Part shown: in pieces, positions 9,130 to 18,639 of the stretch
Layout of the letters: every line of letters begins with the position of its first letter
How positions within the stretch are numbered: position 1 is the stretch's first letter
From: Mycolicibacter virginiensis
GTDB lineage: Bacteria; Actinomycetota; Actinomycetes; Mycobacteriales; Mycobacteriaceae
Direction: 5' to 3'
DNA length: 64,000 nt
NCBI RefSeq assembly: GCF_022374935.2
Contig: NZ_CP092430.2
Span: 3,906,001-3,970,000, forward strand
The notes under the pieces: model-generated
What the model was told of the DNA's origin: nothing
Seen by the model: the letters and a program-made list of their open reading frames with translations, nothing else
The model's database searches: none
Position numbers and translations under genes: made by a program

Positions 9130-10332
9130 ATGAGGGCACAGCATTCGTTGGGGCTCAATCTGTCTTGGCTGCGCGTGACCACGGTATTTCTGATCGACAT
9201 CGGTATCTTGTGGATCGGCGGCCATTGGCCGGCCCAGCTCGGGCCCCCCGAGCGCGCATGGTGGCCGGCGGTGGGCCTTGCCGCGGTGCTTTCCACGGCG
9301 GCGTTGATCACCCACCGTCGAGTACCGCTGACGGCGATCGTGCTGGCGCGGCTGCTCGATCGCTTTGCGACCCCTGCAGCGTTTCTCACCGAAGGCTGTA
9401 CGCCCGGCTTCGACCACCGCCGTCGCTACAGCCGCGACGTCGTCGGAGTACGCGAACACCGCGGGCGGCTGGTGTCGGTGATCGCCGTACCGGCCACACC
9501 GACCGAAGCGACCGGGCGGCATCGCCGCGTCCCGGCGCCGGTGCCGACTCTCTCCGCTGAGCTCGTCGCCGCCGGGCTGCGCCAGTTCGACGTACGCCTG
9601 GATGGGATCGACATCGTGTCGGTACGAACGTGTGACTCTCCCGCCGACTCTCCCGATGACGAACGCGCCACCGCCGACGCGCCGGCGGTCAATGAGCCCG
9701 GCTCCAGCGGACCACAAGACAACTGGCTGATCCTGCGGATGGATCCGATGCACAACACCGAGGCGGTGGCGGTTCGCGACTCAGTCGCCGCGACCCTGGC
9801 CGTAGCCACCGAACGACTGGCGCGCGACCTGTGCGAACGTCACCTGGACGCGCGCATCCTGTCCGCCGACGAGTTCGACCAGGTCGACACGGCTCTCTTG
9901 GCCGGTCTGCAGCCCACCCGGCTCCGCCGACGTCGCCGCCGACTGAAGCAGAAAGAGAGCAAGGGCCCCAAGCAGTTCGCGGCCACATTCTGGATGTCGC
10001 CGCGCGACATCTCGACGGAGAATCTCGAACGGCTGTGGCTGCCGGAGACCGATACGACCGCGGTCACGGTGCGCCTGACGCCGCAACAGCGCCACACTGA
10101 CGTCGCGGTCCTGGTGCGCTACCACACCGCGCGTAGATTGCGCCGGAACGCCTCGGCCGGATTGAACCGTCTCAACGGCCGACAGTTGACCGCCTTGAGC
10201 ACCAGCCTGCCGACGCCGACGCAACGCACGCTGGCGGTTCCGGCCCGGGTGCTCAACGGCGAGGATTCACTGCAGGTTCCGCTAGGCCCAACTGCGCCGC
10301 AGCCGTTGGCGCGGATCAAAGTTCCGGCATGA
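9130..10332 (+). CDS. EccE-like type VII secretion protein, orphan
   Basis: A protein of about 400 residues with two N-terminal hydrophobic segments (VTTVFLIDIGILWIGGHW and WWPAVGLAAVLSTAALITH) followed by a soluble domain, the architecture of EccE, the peripheral membrane component of ESX secretion complexes. The cytosolic part keeps the family's weakly conserved pattern (WLILRMDPMHNTEAV, FWMSPRDISTENLERLWL). No eccB, eccC, eccD, mycP, esx or PE/PPE gene is nearby, so it is an orphan. The start could be the ATG at 9130 or an in-frame TTG at 9118, which has the better-placed GGGGGGAA. The family call is by overall resemblance. Confidence 0.72.
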   Translation: MRAQHSLGLNLSWLRVTTVFLIDIGILWIGGHWPAQLGPPERAWWPAVGLAAVLSTAALITHRRVPLTAIVLARLLDRFATPAAFLTEGCTPGFDHRRRYSRDVVGVREHRGRLVSVIAVPATPTEATGRHRRVPAPVPTLSAELVAAGLRQFDVRLDGIDIVSVRTCDSPADSPDDERATADAPAVNEPGSSGPQDNWLILRMDPMHNTEAVAVRDSVAATLAVATERLARDLCERHLDARILSADEFDQVDTALLAGLQPTRLRRRRRRLKQKESKGPKQFAATFWMSPRDISTENLERLWLPETDTTAVTVRLTPQQRHTDVAVLVRYHTARRLRRNASAGLNRLNGRQLTALSTSLPTPTQRTLAVPARVLNGEDSLQVPLGPTAPQPLARIKVPA

Positions 10333-10371
10333 CCGGCACAAGACCCCGGAAACAACCCCAATCACGACGAA

Positions 10372-10396
10372 GCCCCGCGACGCAGGGGCGGTTTCT
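10372..10396 (+). terminator. Probable terminator after the eccE-like gene
   Basis: A GCCCC arm (10372-10376) and a GGGGC arm (10385-10389) can form a stem with an 8-nt loop, followed by GGTTTCT. It lies 40 nt after the eccE-like stop and just before the left end of the IS element. The stem is short and the T-run weak. Confidence 0.4.
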
Positions 10397-10399
10397 AGG

Positions 10400-10414
10400 G
10401 GTCGTCGCAACACT
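10400..10414 (+). repeat. Left terminal inverted repeat of the IS30 element
   Basis: GGTCGTCGCAACACT; a perfect inverted match to 12007-12021. It lies just after the transposase stop, leaving only about 5 nt between repeat and coding end. Confidence 0.85.
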
Positions 10415-10419
10415 GCTGG

Positions 10420-11982
10420 TTAGTTGGCCAGTAGTAGATCACGCAGGCGCTCGGCTGGGGTATCCCAGCCGAGCGTTTTGCGTGGGCGGCTGTTGAGCTC
10501 TTGGGCGACGTGTTCGAGGTCTTCGGGTCCGTAGATGCTCAGGTCGGTTCCTTTGGGGAAGTACTGCCGCAGCAGTCCGTTGGTGTTCTCGTTGCTGCCA
10601 CGCTGCCAGGGGCTGGCCGGATCGCAGAAATAGACGGCCATGTCGGTGGCCATGCTGAACTGCTTGTGCCCGGCCATCTCGGCGCCTTGGTCCCAGGTCA
10701 GTGACCCCCGCAGATGTGCCGGCAGGGTGCTCATAGTTGCGATCAGTGCATCGCGCACGGTCTCGGCGTCATGCCCGCCCGGTAGGTGCAGCAGCATCGT
10801 GTAGCGCGTCGTTCGCTCGACGAGGGTGCCGATCGCGGTCTGGTTCTTCTCCCCGGTGATCAGATCGCCTTCCCAATGCCCGGGGATCGCACGGTCTTCG
10901 ACTTCGGCGGGGCGGTCGCTGATCATCACCATCGGGTCGGTGAACCGCTGATAGCGTTCGCCGTCTTTGCGGTGCGGTTTACGTCTCGTTCGTCCGGTCC
11001 GAAGTGCTTGCTGCACTTCTCGTTTCAAGCCACCTCGGGCCTGGAAGTAGAGGGCCTGGTAGATCGTTTCGTGGCTCACCCACATGCTCTCGTCGTCGGG
11101 ATGATCCCGGCGCAGGCGGCGCGAGATCTGCTCCGGTGAGAGCTTGCGCGATAAGCCTTCCTCGACCGCCTCCCGCAGGACCGTGTTCACCACCAGTTTG
11201 GACCCCTTGGGCCGCGCCCGGGCCGCCACTGCCACACGATCGGCCTGATACGGCAGGTATCGGCCATCAATGCTGTGTCTGCGGACCTCCCGCGAGACGG
11301 TGGAGACGTTCTTGCCGATCCGGTCGGCGATCGCCCGCAGCGAATCCCTCCCGAGCAGGCCCTCGGCGATCGCTACCCGATCCTCGATCGACAGATACCG
11401 GCCGTCAATCGCCGGCGGCCCGGTGTCATCGCAGGTCACACTGGTCACAGGCTGTTTGTAGACGGTGCCGTGGTTGTAGTCCACGACCCGGCCATCGGGA
11501 TAGATCCGCGTGTTGTTGACGTGGCGAATCCCCTGGCGCCAGTCCCGCGCGGTCCGTACGTTCACACCGACCTCACGAGCTGCCTGCGCGGTTGACCAGC
11601 CGGCCGCGAGCAGCTCCATGCAACGACGTTTGGCCTCGTCCTTGCCCTTCGGCGGGATCTTCTCGGTGGTGACCAGACCCTCGACGACCAATATTCGACG
11701 CGCCACCGAATGCGATACCCGACAGGCTTTTGCCGCCTGATTGATCGAGCCCGTCTTGTCGAATACGGCCACGATGATGTCCCGATCGGCAACCCCACGC
11801 TGATCACCACGCTTGCCAGGACCCCGGGCCTGCCCGGCCGGCCGGCCGATGGCCCGCAGAATCGCATAGCACCGGTCACGGGACAGGCCGACCGCGACCG
11901 CAGCCTCCTTAACCGGAACCCCAGCATCGACCAACTTCGCTAGCTGGTCACCGAACCGCGCACAGTCCTCCAAAAACGACAT
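10420..11982 (-). CDS. IS30-family transposase
   Basis: A 520-residue transposase, longer than the usual 380 or so of IS30 because the N-terminal part holds several helix-turn-helix segments (for example FGDQLAKLVDAGVPVKEAAVA and REVGVNVRTARDW). The IS30 DNA-binding motif RVAIAEGLLGRDSLRAIADR follows. The DDE catalytic residues are in GHWEGDLITG, LTWDQGAEMAGH and NENTNGLLRQYFP. No frameshift or stop interrupts it, so it could be active. It reads in the same direction as the flanking ribosomal operon. Confidence 0.96.
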   Translation of the reverse strand: MSFLEDCARFGDQLAKLVDAGVPVKEAAVAVGLSRDRCYAILRAIGRPAGQARGPGKRGDQRGVADRDIIVAVFDKTGSINQAAKACRVSHSVARRILVVEGLVTTEKIPPKGKDEAKRRCMELLAAGWSTAQAAREVGVNVRTARDWRQGIRHVNNTRIYPDGRVVDYNHGTVYKQPVTSVTCDDTGPPAIDGRYLSIEDRVAIAEGLLGRDSLRAIADRIGKNVSTVSREVRRHSIDGRYLPYQADRVAVAARARPKGSKLVVNTVLREAVEEGLSRKLSPEQISRRLRRDHPDDESMWVSHETIYQALYFQARGGLKREVQQALRTGRTRRKPHRKDGERYQRFTDPMVMISDRPAEVEDRAIPGHWEGDLITGEKNQTAIGTLVERTTRYTMLLHLPGGHDAETVRDALIATMSTLPAHLRGSLTWDQGAEMAGHKQFSMATDMAVYFCDPASPWQRGSNENTNGLLRQYFPKGTDLSIYGPEDLEHVAQELNSRPRKTLGWDTPAERLRDLLLAN

Positions 11983-12006
11983 GGTCGCCGCAACCTCTCA
12001 ATCGAG

Positions 12007-12021
12007 AGTGTTGCGACGACC
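12007..12021 (-). repeat. Right terminal inverted repeat of the IS30 element
   Basis: AGTGTTGCGACGACC, the exact reverse complement of the left repeat, located 24 nt upstream of the transposase ATG. Confidence 0.85.
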
Positions 12022-12060
12022 ATGTGAACCCGCCAGGTCGCGGGGCTCTGTCGTTACTAC

Positions 12061-12079
12061 GGCGTCGTTATCACGCCGT
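12061..12079 (-). terminator. Hairpin after rpsQ, possible end of the S10 transcript
   Basis: CGGCGT (12061-12066) and ACGCCG (12074-12079) form a 6-bp stem with a 7-nt loop, starting 4 nt after the rpsQ stop in the direction of transcription. No U-run follows. It may end the S10 operon before the IS element or be a remnant of the old rpsQ-atsA junction. Confidence 0.4.
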
Positions 12080-12083
12080 CGAA

Positions 12084-12401
12084 TTACTTGGCCTTCTCCA
12101 GGATCTCGACCAGGCGCCAGCGCTTCGACGCCGACAACGGACGGGTCTCCATCAGCGACACGCGGTCACCGATGCCGGCCGTGTTGTTCTCGTCGTGCGC
12201 CTTGACCTTCTTGGTGGTCCGGATGATCTTGCCGTACAGCGGGTGCTTCACGCGGTCCTCGAGCTCGACGACGATGGTCTTCTCCATCTTGTCGCTGACC
12301 ACGTAGCCGATCTGGGTCTTGCGGCGGCCCCGCGGGGTTTCCGTACGCGCGGTGTGCTTGGGACCCTTCTCCGCGGCGTTAGCCTTTGCAGCCTGTGCCA
12401 T
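12084..12401 (-). CDS. rpsQ: 30S ribosomal protein S17
   Basis: A 105-residue S17. A 25-residue basic N-terminal extension precedes the core [20 protein letters not shown], with [19 protein letters not shown] and the terminal [14 protein letters not shown]. It binds 16S rRNA early in small-subunit assembly. The start overlaps the rpmC stop (TAATG). It is the last gene of the operon here because the IS30 element follows. Confidence 0.97.
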   Translation of the reverse strand: MAQAAKANAAEKGPKHTARTETPRGRRKTQIGYVVSDKMEKTIVVELEDRVKHPLYGKIIRTTKKVKAHDENNTAGIGDRVSLMETRPLSASKRWRLVEILEKAK

Positions 12402-12643
12402 TACGATGCCTCGCCTTCAGAACCAGCGGGACCGGACGCCAGGCCCAGTTCCCGTTCGCGCAACACGGTGTAGATGCGCGCGATCTGGTGGCGCACCGTG
12501 CGGAGCCGACGGTTGTTGGTGAGCTGCCCGGTCGCCATCTGGAAACGCAGGTTGAACAGCTCCTCTTTGGACTCGCGCAGCTGCTCGACGAGTTCGTCGC
12601 CGTTAAGCTCGCGCAGTTCGCCAGCGGTAACTCCCACTGCCAT
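12401..12643 (-). CDS. rpmC: 50S ribosomal protein L29
   Basis: An 80-residue L29 with the family motif ELREL...[20 protein letters not shown] and the [21 protein letters not shown] helix that binds 23S rRNA at the exit tunnel. The last 10 residues are a small Gly/Ser tail. The start overlaps the rplP stop by one base and the stop overlaps rpsQ. Confidence 0.97.
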   Translation of the reverse strand: MAVGVTAGELRELNGDELVEQLRESKEELFNLRFQMATGQLTNNRRLRTVRHQIARIYTVLRERELGLASGPAGSEGEAS

Positions 12644-13059
12644 CAGAACTGCTCCTCTCGGGTCACGATGCGCGCCTTGATCGGCAGCTTGTGGATCGCC
12701 CGGGTCAGTGCGGCGCGGGCAATGGCCTCATTCGGGTAGCTCAGCTCGAACAGCACCCGACCCGGCTTGACGTTGGCGACCCACCACTCCGGCGAACCCT
12801 TACCGGAACCCATGCGGGTTTCGGCGGGCTTCTTGGTCAGCGGACGGTCCGGGAAGATGTTGATCCACACCTTGCCGCCACGCTTGATGTGCCGGTTGAT
12901 GGCGATACGAGCCGACTCGATCTGCCGGTTGGTGACGTAGGCGTGCTCCAGTGCCTGGATGCCGTACTCACCGAACGTCACCGCGGTGCCGCCGCTGGCG
13001 ATACCGCGCTGCTTGGGGTGGTGCTGCTTGCGGTGCTTGACCTTACGGGGAATCAACAT
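12643..13059 (-). CDS. rplP: 50S ribosomal protein L16
   Basis: A 138-residue L16, full family length, starting [19 protein letters not shown]. The signature [30 protein letters not shown] is intact and continues into [17 protein letters not shown]16 organises the tRNA-binding A-site region of the 50S subunit. It follows the rpsC stop after 3 nt. Confidence 0.97.
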   Translation of the reverse strand: MLIPRKVKHRKQHHPKQRGIASGGTAVTFGEYGIQALEHAYVTNRQIESARIAINRHIKRGGKVWINIFPDRPLTKKPAETRMGSGKGSPEWWVANVKPGRVLFELSYPNEAIARAALTRAIHKLPIKARIVTREEQF

Positions 13060-13062
13060 GGT

Positions 13063-14533
<1,471 letters not shown>

Positions 14534-14537
<4 letters not shown>

Positions 14538-14815
14538 CGGCGCTTAGCCTTCCGGTCGTCTTTGATGTGTCCCTTGAAGGTGCGCGTCGGAGCGAATTCG
14601 CCGAGCTTGTGCCCGACCATCGACTCGGTGACGAATACCGGAACATGCTTGCGGCCATCGTGTACGGCGAACGTGTGCCCGATGAAGTCCGGGATGATCG
14701 TCGACCGACGCGACCAGGTCTTGATGACCTGCTTGGTGTTCTTCTCGTTCTGGACGTCGACCTTCTTGAGCAGATGGTCGTCGACGAACGGACCCTTCTT
14801 GAGGCTGCGTGGCAT
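14534..14815 (-). CDS. rpsS: 30S ribosomal protein S19
   Basis: A 93-residue S19, full length, [20 protein letters not shown], with the [30 protein letters not shown] core. It binds 16S rRNA in the 30S head. It starts 17 nt after the rplB stop and ends overlapping rplV. Confidence 0.97.
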
Positions 14816-14832
14816 CGCTTTCCCTCCGATTC

Positions 14833-15669
14833 CTAGCGCTTCTTGCCGGTGCGCCGGCGTCGGACGATGAGCTTGTCGCTGGGCTTGTTCGGCCGGCGGG
14901 TGCGACCCTCCGGCTTACCCCACGGGCTGACCGGGTGCCGGCCGCCGGAGGTCTTGCCCTCACCACCACCGTGCGGGTGGTCCACCGGGTTCATGACCAC
15001 ACCACGGACGGTCGGGCGCTTGCCCTTCCACCGCATACGGCCGGCCTTACCCCAGTTGATGTTGGCCTGCTCGGCGTTACCCACCTCGCCGACGGTGGCG
15101 CGGCAGCGCACGTCGACTCGGCGGATCTCGCCCGAAGGCATACGCAGCGAGGCGTAGGCGCCTTCCTTACCCAGCAGCTGGATGCTGGACCCAGCCGAGC
15201 GGGCCAGCTTGGCCCCGCCTCCCGGGCGCAGCTCCACCGCGTGCACCAGGGTGCCGGCGGGGATGTTGCGCAGCGGCAGGTTGTTGCCCGGTTTGATGTC
15301 GGCGTTGGCGCCCGACTCCACCACGTCGCCCTGAGACAGACCCTGCGGGGCGATGATGTAGCGCTTCTCACCGTCCAGGTAGTGCAGCAGCGCGATACGC
15401 GCGGTGCGGTTGGGGTCGTACTCGATGTGGGCGACCTTGGCGTTGACGCCGTCCTTGTCGTGCCGACGGAAGTCGATCACGCGGTAGGCACGCTTGTGAC
15501 CGCCACCCTTGTGCCGGGTGGTGATCCGGCCGTGGGCGTTACGCCCACCGTGGCCGTGCAGCGGCCGAACCAGCGACTTCTCCGGGTGAGAGCGGGTGAG
15601 CTCAGCGAAATCGGAGACGCTGGCACCGCGACGACCGGGGGTCGTCGGCTTGTACTTGCGGATTCCCAT
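14833..15669 (-). CDS. rplB: 50S ribosomal protein L2
   Basis: A 278-residue L2. It starts [20 protein letters not shown] and has the conserved [19 protein letters not shown], the [16 protein letters not shown] region and the peptidyl-transferase-proximal [16 protein letters not shown], ending in [17 protein letters not shown]. Length is normal. It starts 27 nt after the rplW stop. Confidence 0.97.
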   Translation of the reverse strand: MGIRKYKPTTPGRRGASVSDFAELTRSHPEKSLVRPLHGHGGRNAHGRITTRHKGGGHKRAYRVIDFRRHDKDGVNAKVAHIEYDPNRTARIALLHYLDGEKRYIIAPQGLSQGDVVESGANADIKPGNNLPLRNIPAGTLVHAVELRPGGGAKLARSAGSSIQLLGKEGAYASLRMPSGEIRRVDVRCRATVGEVGNAEQANINWGKAGRMRWKGKRPTVRGVVMNPVDHPHGGGEGKTSGGRHPVSPWGKPEGRTRRPNKPSDKLIVRRRRTGKKR

Positions 15670-15696
15670 GTCAGTTAGATCTCTCTCTCACTCCGG

Positions 15697-15999
15697 TCAG
15701 GCCGGTGCGGCGAACAGGTCGATCGGCTTGCTGCCGGGCGCCAGAGTCACAATGGCGCGCTTGGTGTCCTTGCGCTTGCCGTAGCCGGTCCGGGACCGCT
15801 TGCGCTTGCCCGGCCGGTTCGCGGTGTTCACCGACGAAACCTTGACCGCGAAGATCTTCTCGATCGCGATCTTGATCTGCGTCTTGTTCGAGTCCGGGTG
15901 CACCACGAACGTGTACACGTTGTCCTCGATCAGTCCGTAGGACTTCTCGGAGATGACCGGCGCGAGGATGATGTCGCGGGGGTCGGTGATGGTCGCCAT
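15697..15999 (-). CDS. rplW: 50S ribosomal protein L23
   Basis: A 100-residue L23, starting [20 protein letters not shown], with [22 protein letters not shown]. It lies at the exit tunnel and contacts trigger factor and SRP. The start overlaps the rplD stop (TGATG). Confidence 0.97.
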   Translation of the reverse strand: MATITDPRDIILAPVISEKSYGLIEDNVYTFVVHPDSNKTQIKIAIEKIFAVKVSSVNTANRPGKRKRSRTGYGKRKDTKRAIVTLAPGSKPIDLFAAPA

Positions 16000-16655
16000 C
16001 AGGCCGAAACCTCCTCGGTTTTGGCGGTGTGAGCCTCGATGTAGGAGTTCAGAGCCTCGACGCTGAACACCACGTCGTCGGCACGCAGCACATCGTGGGT
16101 GTTGAGCTGGTCCGGGGACAGGATGTGCACACCCGGCAGGTTGCGCACGCTCTTGGCGCCCGTCTCGTCGGCCCGGCCGATGACCACCAGCACCTGCTTG
16201 CGGTCAGTGATCGAGCCCAGGAACATCTTGGCGTCCTTGGTCGACGGGGTCTGTCCGCTCACCAGTTCGGTGACCGCGTGGATCCGGCCGTTGCGCGCCC
16301 GGTCCGACAACGCTCCGCGCAGGGCGGCGGCGATCATCTTCTTCGGGGTGCGCTGGCTGTAGTCGCGCGGCTTGGGGCCGTGCACCACGCCACCACCGGT
16401 GAACTGCGGCGCCCGGGTCGAACCCTGACGGGCCCGGCCGGTTCCCTTCTGCCGGTAAGGCTTACGGCCACCGCCGCTGACCTCACCGCGGGTCTTGGTC
16501 GAGTGCGTACCCTGACGGGCCGCGGCCAACTGAGCGATCACCACCTGGTGCATGAGCGCGATGTTGGCGGGAGCGTCGAACAGCTCGGCGGGCAGCTCAA
16601 CCGAGCCGCTGGACTTGCCGTCCGGAGTCTTGACGTCAATCTTGATGCCGGCCAT
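15999..16655 (-). CDS. rplD: 50S ribosomal protein L4
   Basis: A 218-residue L4 with the tunnel-lining loop [19 protein letters not shown] and the [16 protein letters not shown] region. In E. coli L4 also represses its own operon by acting on the S10 leader; whether this holds here is unknown. The start overlaps the rplC stop by one base. Confidence 0.97.
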   Translation of the reverse strand: MAGIKIDVKTPDGKSSGSVELPAELFDAPANIALMHQVVIAQLAAARQGTHSTKTRGEVSGGGRKPYRQKGTGRARQGSTRAPQFTGGGVVHGPKPRDYSQRTPKKMIAAALRGALSDRARNGRIHAVTELVSGQTPSTKDAKMFLGSITDRKQVLVVIGRADETGAKSVRNLPGVHILSPDQLNTHDVLRADDVVFSVEALNSYIEAHTAKTEEVSA

Positions 16656-17308
16656 TACTTCTCACCCTTTTTGATCGCGCTGCGGACCAGAACCAGCCCA
16701 CCGTTGCGGCCCGGAATGGCGCCCTTGATCAACAGCACACCGTTCTCGGCGTCGACCTTGTGCACCACCAGGTTCTGGGTGGTGACACGGTCGCTGCCCA
16801 TCCGGCCCGACATCCGGGTGCCCTTGAACACCCGGCCGGGGGTCGAGCAGCCACCGATCGAACCCGGCCGGCGGTGCACCGCCTGAGCGCCGTGACCGGC
16901 GCCCTGGCCACGGAAGCCGTGCCGCTTCATGGTGCCGGCGTAGCCTTTGCCCTTGGAAGTTCCGGTGACGTCGACGTAGCTGCCGTCACTGAAAATCTCG
17001 GCGGTCAGTTCCTGGCCGACCTCGTACGCGGCCGCGGCGGCCTCGTCGTCGAGCCGCAGCTCGGCGAGGTGACGGCGGGGGTTCACACCCGCGGCGGCGT
17101 ACTGACCGGTGACCGGCTTGTTCACCTTGCGGGGGCTGATCTCGCCGTAGGCGAGCTGCACGGCGCTGTAGCCGTCGCGCTCGGGGGTACGGATGCGGGT
17201 CACCACGTTTGGCCCGGCCTTGACGACCGTGACCGGCACGACCTTGTTGTTCTCGTCGAACACCTGCGTCATGCCCAGTTTGGTACCCAAAATACCTTTG
17301 CGTGCCAT
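16655..17308 (-). CDS. rplC: 50S ribosomal protein L3
   Basis: A 217-residue L3, starting [20 protein letters not shown], with the signature [27 protein letters not shown] and [23 protein letters not shown]3 is one of the first proteins in 50S assembly and lies near the peptidyl-transferase centre. It begins 26 nt after rpsJ. Confidence 0.97.
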   Translation of the reverse strand: MARKGILGTKLGMTQVFDENNKVVPVTVVKAGPNVVTRIRTPERDGYSAVQLAYGEISPRKVNKPVTGQYAAAGVNPRRHLAELRLDDEAAAAAYEVGQELTAEIFSDGSYVDVTGTSKGKGYAGTMKRHGFRGQGAGHGAQAVHRRPGSIGGCSTPGRVFKGTRMSGRMGSDRVTTQNLVVHKVDAENGVLLIKGAIPGRNGGLVLVRSAIKKGEK

Positions 17309-17334
17309 GGTTTTCGGTAGCTTCCTACTGGGAT

Positions 17335-17640
17335 CTATTGGATATTGACGTCGACGCTGGCCGGCAGATCGATGCGCATCAAAGCGTCAACGGTCTTCGG
17401 CGTGGGATCGAGGATGTCGATCAGCCGCTTGTGGGTGCGCATCTCGAAGTGCTCCCGCGAGTCCTTGTACTTGTGCGGGGACCGGATAACGCAATACACG
17501 TTCTTTTCGGTCGGCAGTGGCACCGGGCCGACTACGGACGCACCGGTACGAGTGACCGTCTCAACGATCTTGCGCGCCGAGGCGTCAATCGCCTCGTGGT
17601 CGTAGGCCTTGAGCCTGATGCGGATCTTTTGTCCCGCCAC
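17335..17640 (-). CDS. rpsJ: 30S ribosomal protein S10 (NusE)
   Basis: A 101-residue S10 read from GTG, starting [20 protein letters not shown], with [25 protein letters not shown]. It is a 30S head protein and the NusE partner of NusB in antitermination. It is the first gene of the S10 operon; GAGGTAG upstream of the GTG is the ribosome site. A long leader with a hairpin precedes it. Confidence 0.97.
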
Positions 17641-18102
17641 GCTTCTGCTACCTCACTCCTGCAAAGGGGGTCCGTTTTTCGAACCCTTTGTGCCCCAGCT
17701 CGTCGCTACCTTTTCGGACCCGTGGGCCCGGTGTCGACACTGCGCTGGGCGCTGCCGCCGCTGTTTACCTGTCCTGGTCCACCGGTCCCCGCGGTCGGGC
17801 GTGTCGCCCTCACACGGCCCCGTGCACGGCGAAAATGCTCCGTACGGCGAGAATGGGACCGGACGCGCCCGGGTGGGCGCTGGTCGTATGCCCGGCCAGG
17901 GACAACCCCGGCGCAGGCGAACCTGAATAGTATGCCCCAGATCGGGTCAGCGGCCAAATCCCCGCGGTTTAGCGAGGCTCGATGACGGAGAGGCCAGGCT
18001 GGAGCCGCAGCATCAACCCAGCGATAGCGTTCCCGGACCTTGCGGCCAGCCGCCGGTGAGCGGCCCGGAAGCTGATCTTACTTGCCGGTAAGATCGCGAG
18101 GC
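17641..18102. promoter_or_regulatory. rpsJ leader and promoter region
   Basis: This 462-nt non-coding stretch lies between divergent rpsJ (minus) and the DUF4442 gene (plus). Close to rpsJ, AAAGGG (17663-17668) and CCCTTT (17684-17689) can pair into a hairpin with a 15-nt loop, 22-49 nt upstream of the GTG. Further up, a minus-strand TACTAT (17927-17932) with TTGGCC about 19 nt before it is a weak promoter candidate, giving a leader of about 280 nt. Short open frames here look non-coding. A perfect palindrome lies at the other end of the region. Confidence 0.5.
18074..18095 (+). promoter_or_regulatory. Perfect 22-bp palindromic operator before the DUF4442 gene
   Basis: Arms GATCTTAC (18074-18081) and GTAAGATC (18088-18095) are exact inverted repeats separated by TTGCCG. 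The site ends 7 nt before the GTG of the downstream gene and touches its GCGAGG ribosome site. The symmetry is typical of a TetR-family operator; the regulator is not known. It could also act as an mRNA hairpin hiding the ribosome site. Confidence 0.6.
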
Positions 18103-18615
18103 GTGACCGGATCTACCAGTACTTATCAGGCATGGCGACGGCTGGCGGGCATCCCCGGCGGCACCCGGCTGTTCTCGGCCGCGGCGATGGCCCGGGTCCC
18201 CTACTTCGCCTCGGTGCTTCCGCACGTGGTCCGAATGGAGCCCGGGCTGGCCGAGGTGCTGGTGCCCAAGTGGCCGTTCGTCTACAACCACCTGCACACC
18301 GTGCACGCGATCGCGTCCTGCAACGCGGCCGAAGTCGCGATGGGGATGTTGATGGAGGCCACCGTGCCGCGCAGTCACCGCTGGATTCCCAAGGCGATGA
18401 ACGTGGCTTACCTGGCCAAGGCGACGACGTCGTTGCGGGCAACGGCCCGGCTGGACCCACCGGACTTCAGCGCGATCACCGAAGGCACCGAAGTGGTGGT
18501 GCCGGTCAGCATCACCGACAAGGCGGGCGTCGAGGTGGTGCACGCCGATATCACCACCTGGGTGACGCCGGCCCAGATCACGGGCGAGCCGGGCCCGCTC
18601 CCCCGTCGAGCGTGA
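18103..18615 (+). CDS. DUF4442 family thioesterase-like protein
   Basis: A 170-residue hotdog-fold protein (family by resemblance). Features seen are the central MEPGLAEVLVPKWPFVYNHL, the HTVHAIASCNAAEVAMGMLM helix typical of hotdog thioesterase-like proteins and IPKAMNVAYLAKATTSLRATA. It may act on an acyl-CoA or acyl carrier substrate. The GTG at 18103 is chosen because GCGAGG precedes it; the open frame extends 7 codons further. It is convergent with the carboxylesterase gene, 24 nt away. The palindrome upstream suggests specific repression. Confidence 0.75.
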   Translation: MTGSTSTYQAWRRLAGIPGGTRLFSAAAMARVPYFASVLPHVVRMEPGLAEVLVPKWPFVYNHLHTVHAIASCNAAEVAMGMLMEATVPRSHRWIPKAMNVAYLAKATTSLRATARLDPPDFSAITEGTEVVVPVSITDKAGVEVVHADITTWVTPAQITGEPGPLPRRA

Positions 18616-18639
18616 AGCACGGCGACGAAGAAGTAAGGG

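Larger units (their letters stand above)
10400..12021 (-). mobile_element. IS30-family insertion sequence, complete
   Basis: Terminal inverted repeats of 15 bp, GGTCGTCGCAACACT at 10400-10414 and its exact reverse complement at 12007-12021, enclose a single intact transposase gene. The element is about 1.62 kb. No identical short direct repeats flank it (AGG on the left, ATG on the right), so either the target duplication has been lost or the element took part in a rearrangement. It sits 63 nt after the rpsQ stop, at the point where synteny with M. tuberculosis breaks. Confidence 0.9.

Noticed and set aside
10397..12024. Target-site duplication for the IS30 element
   Set aside because: Bases just outside the terminal repeats (AGG and ATG) do not match at lengths of 2-4.
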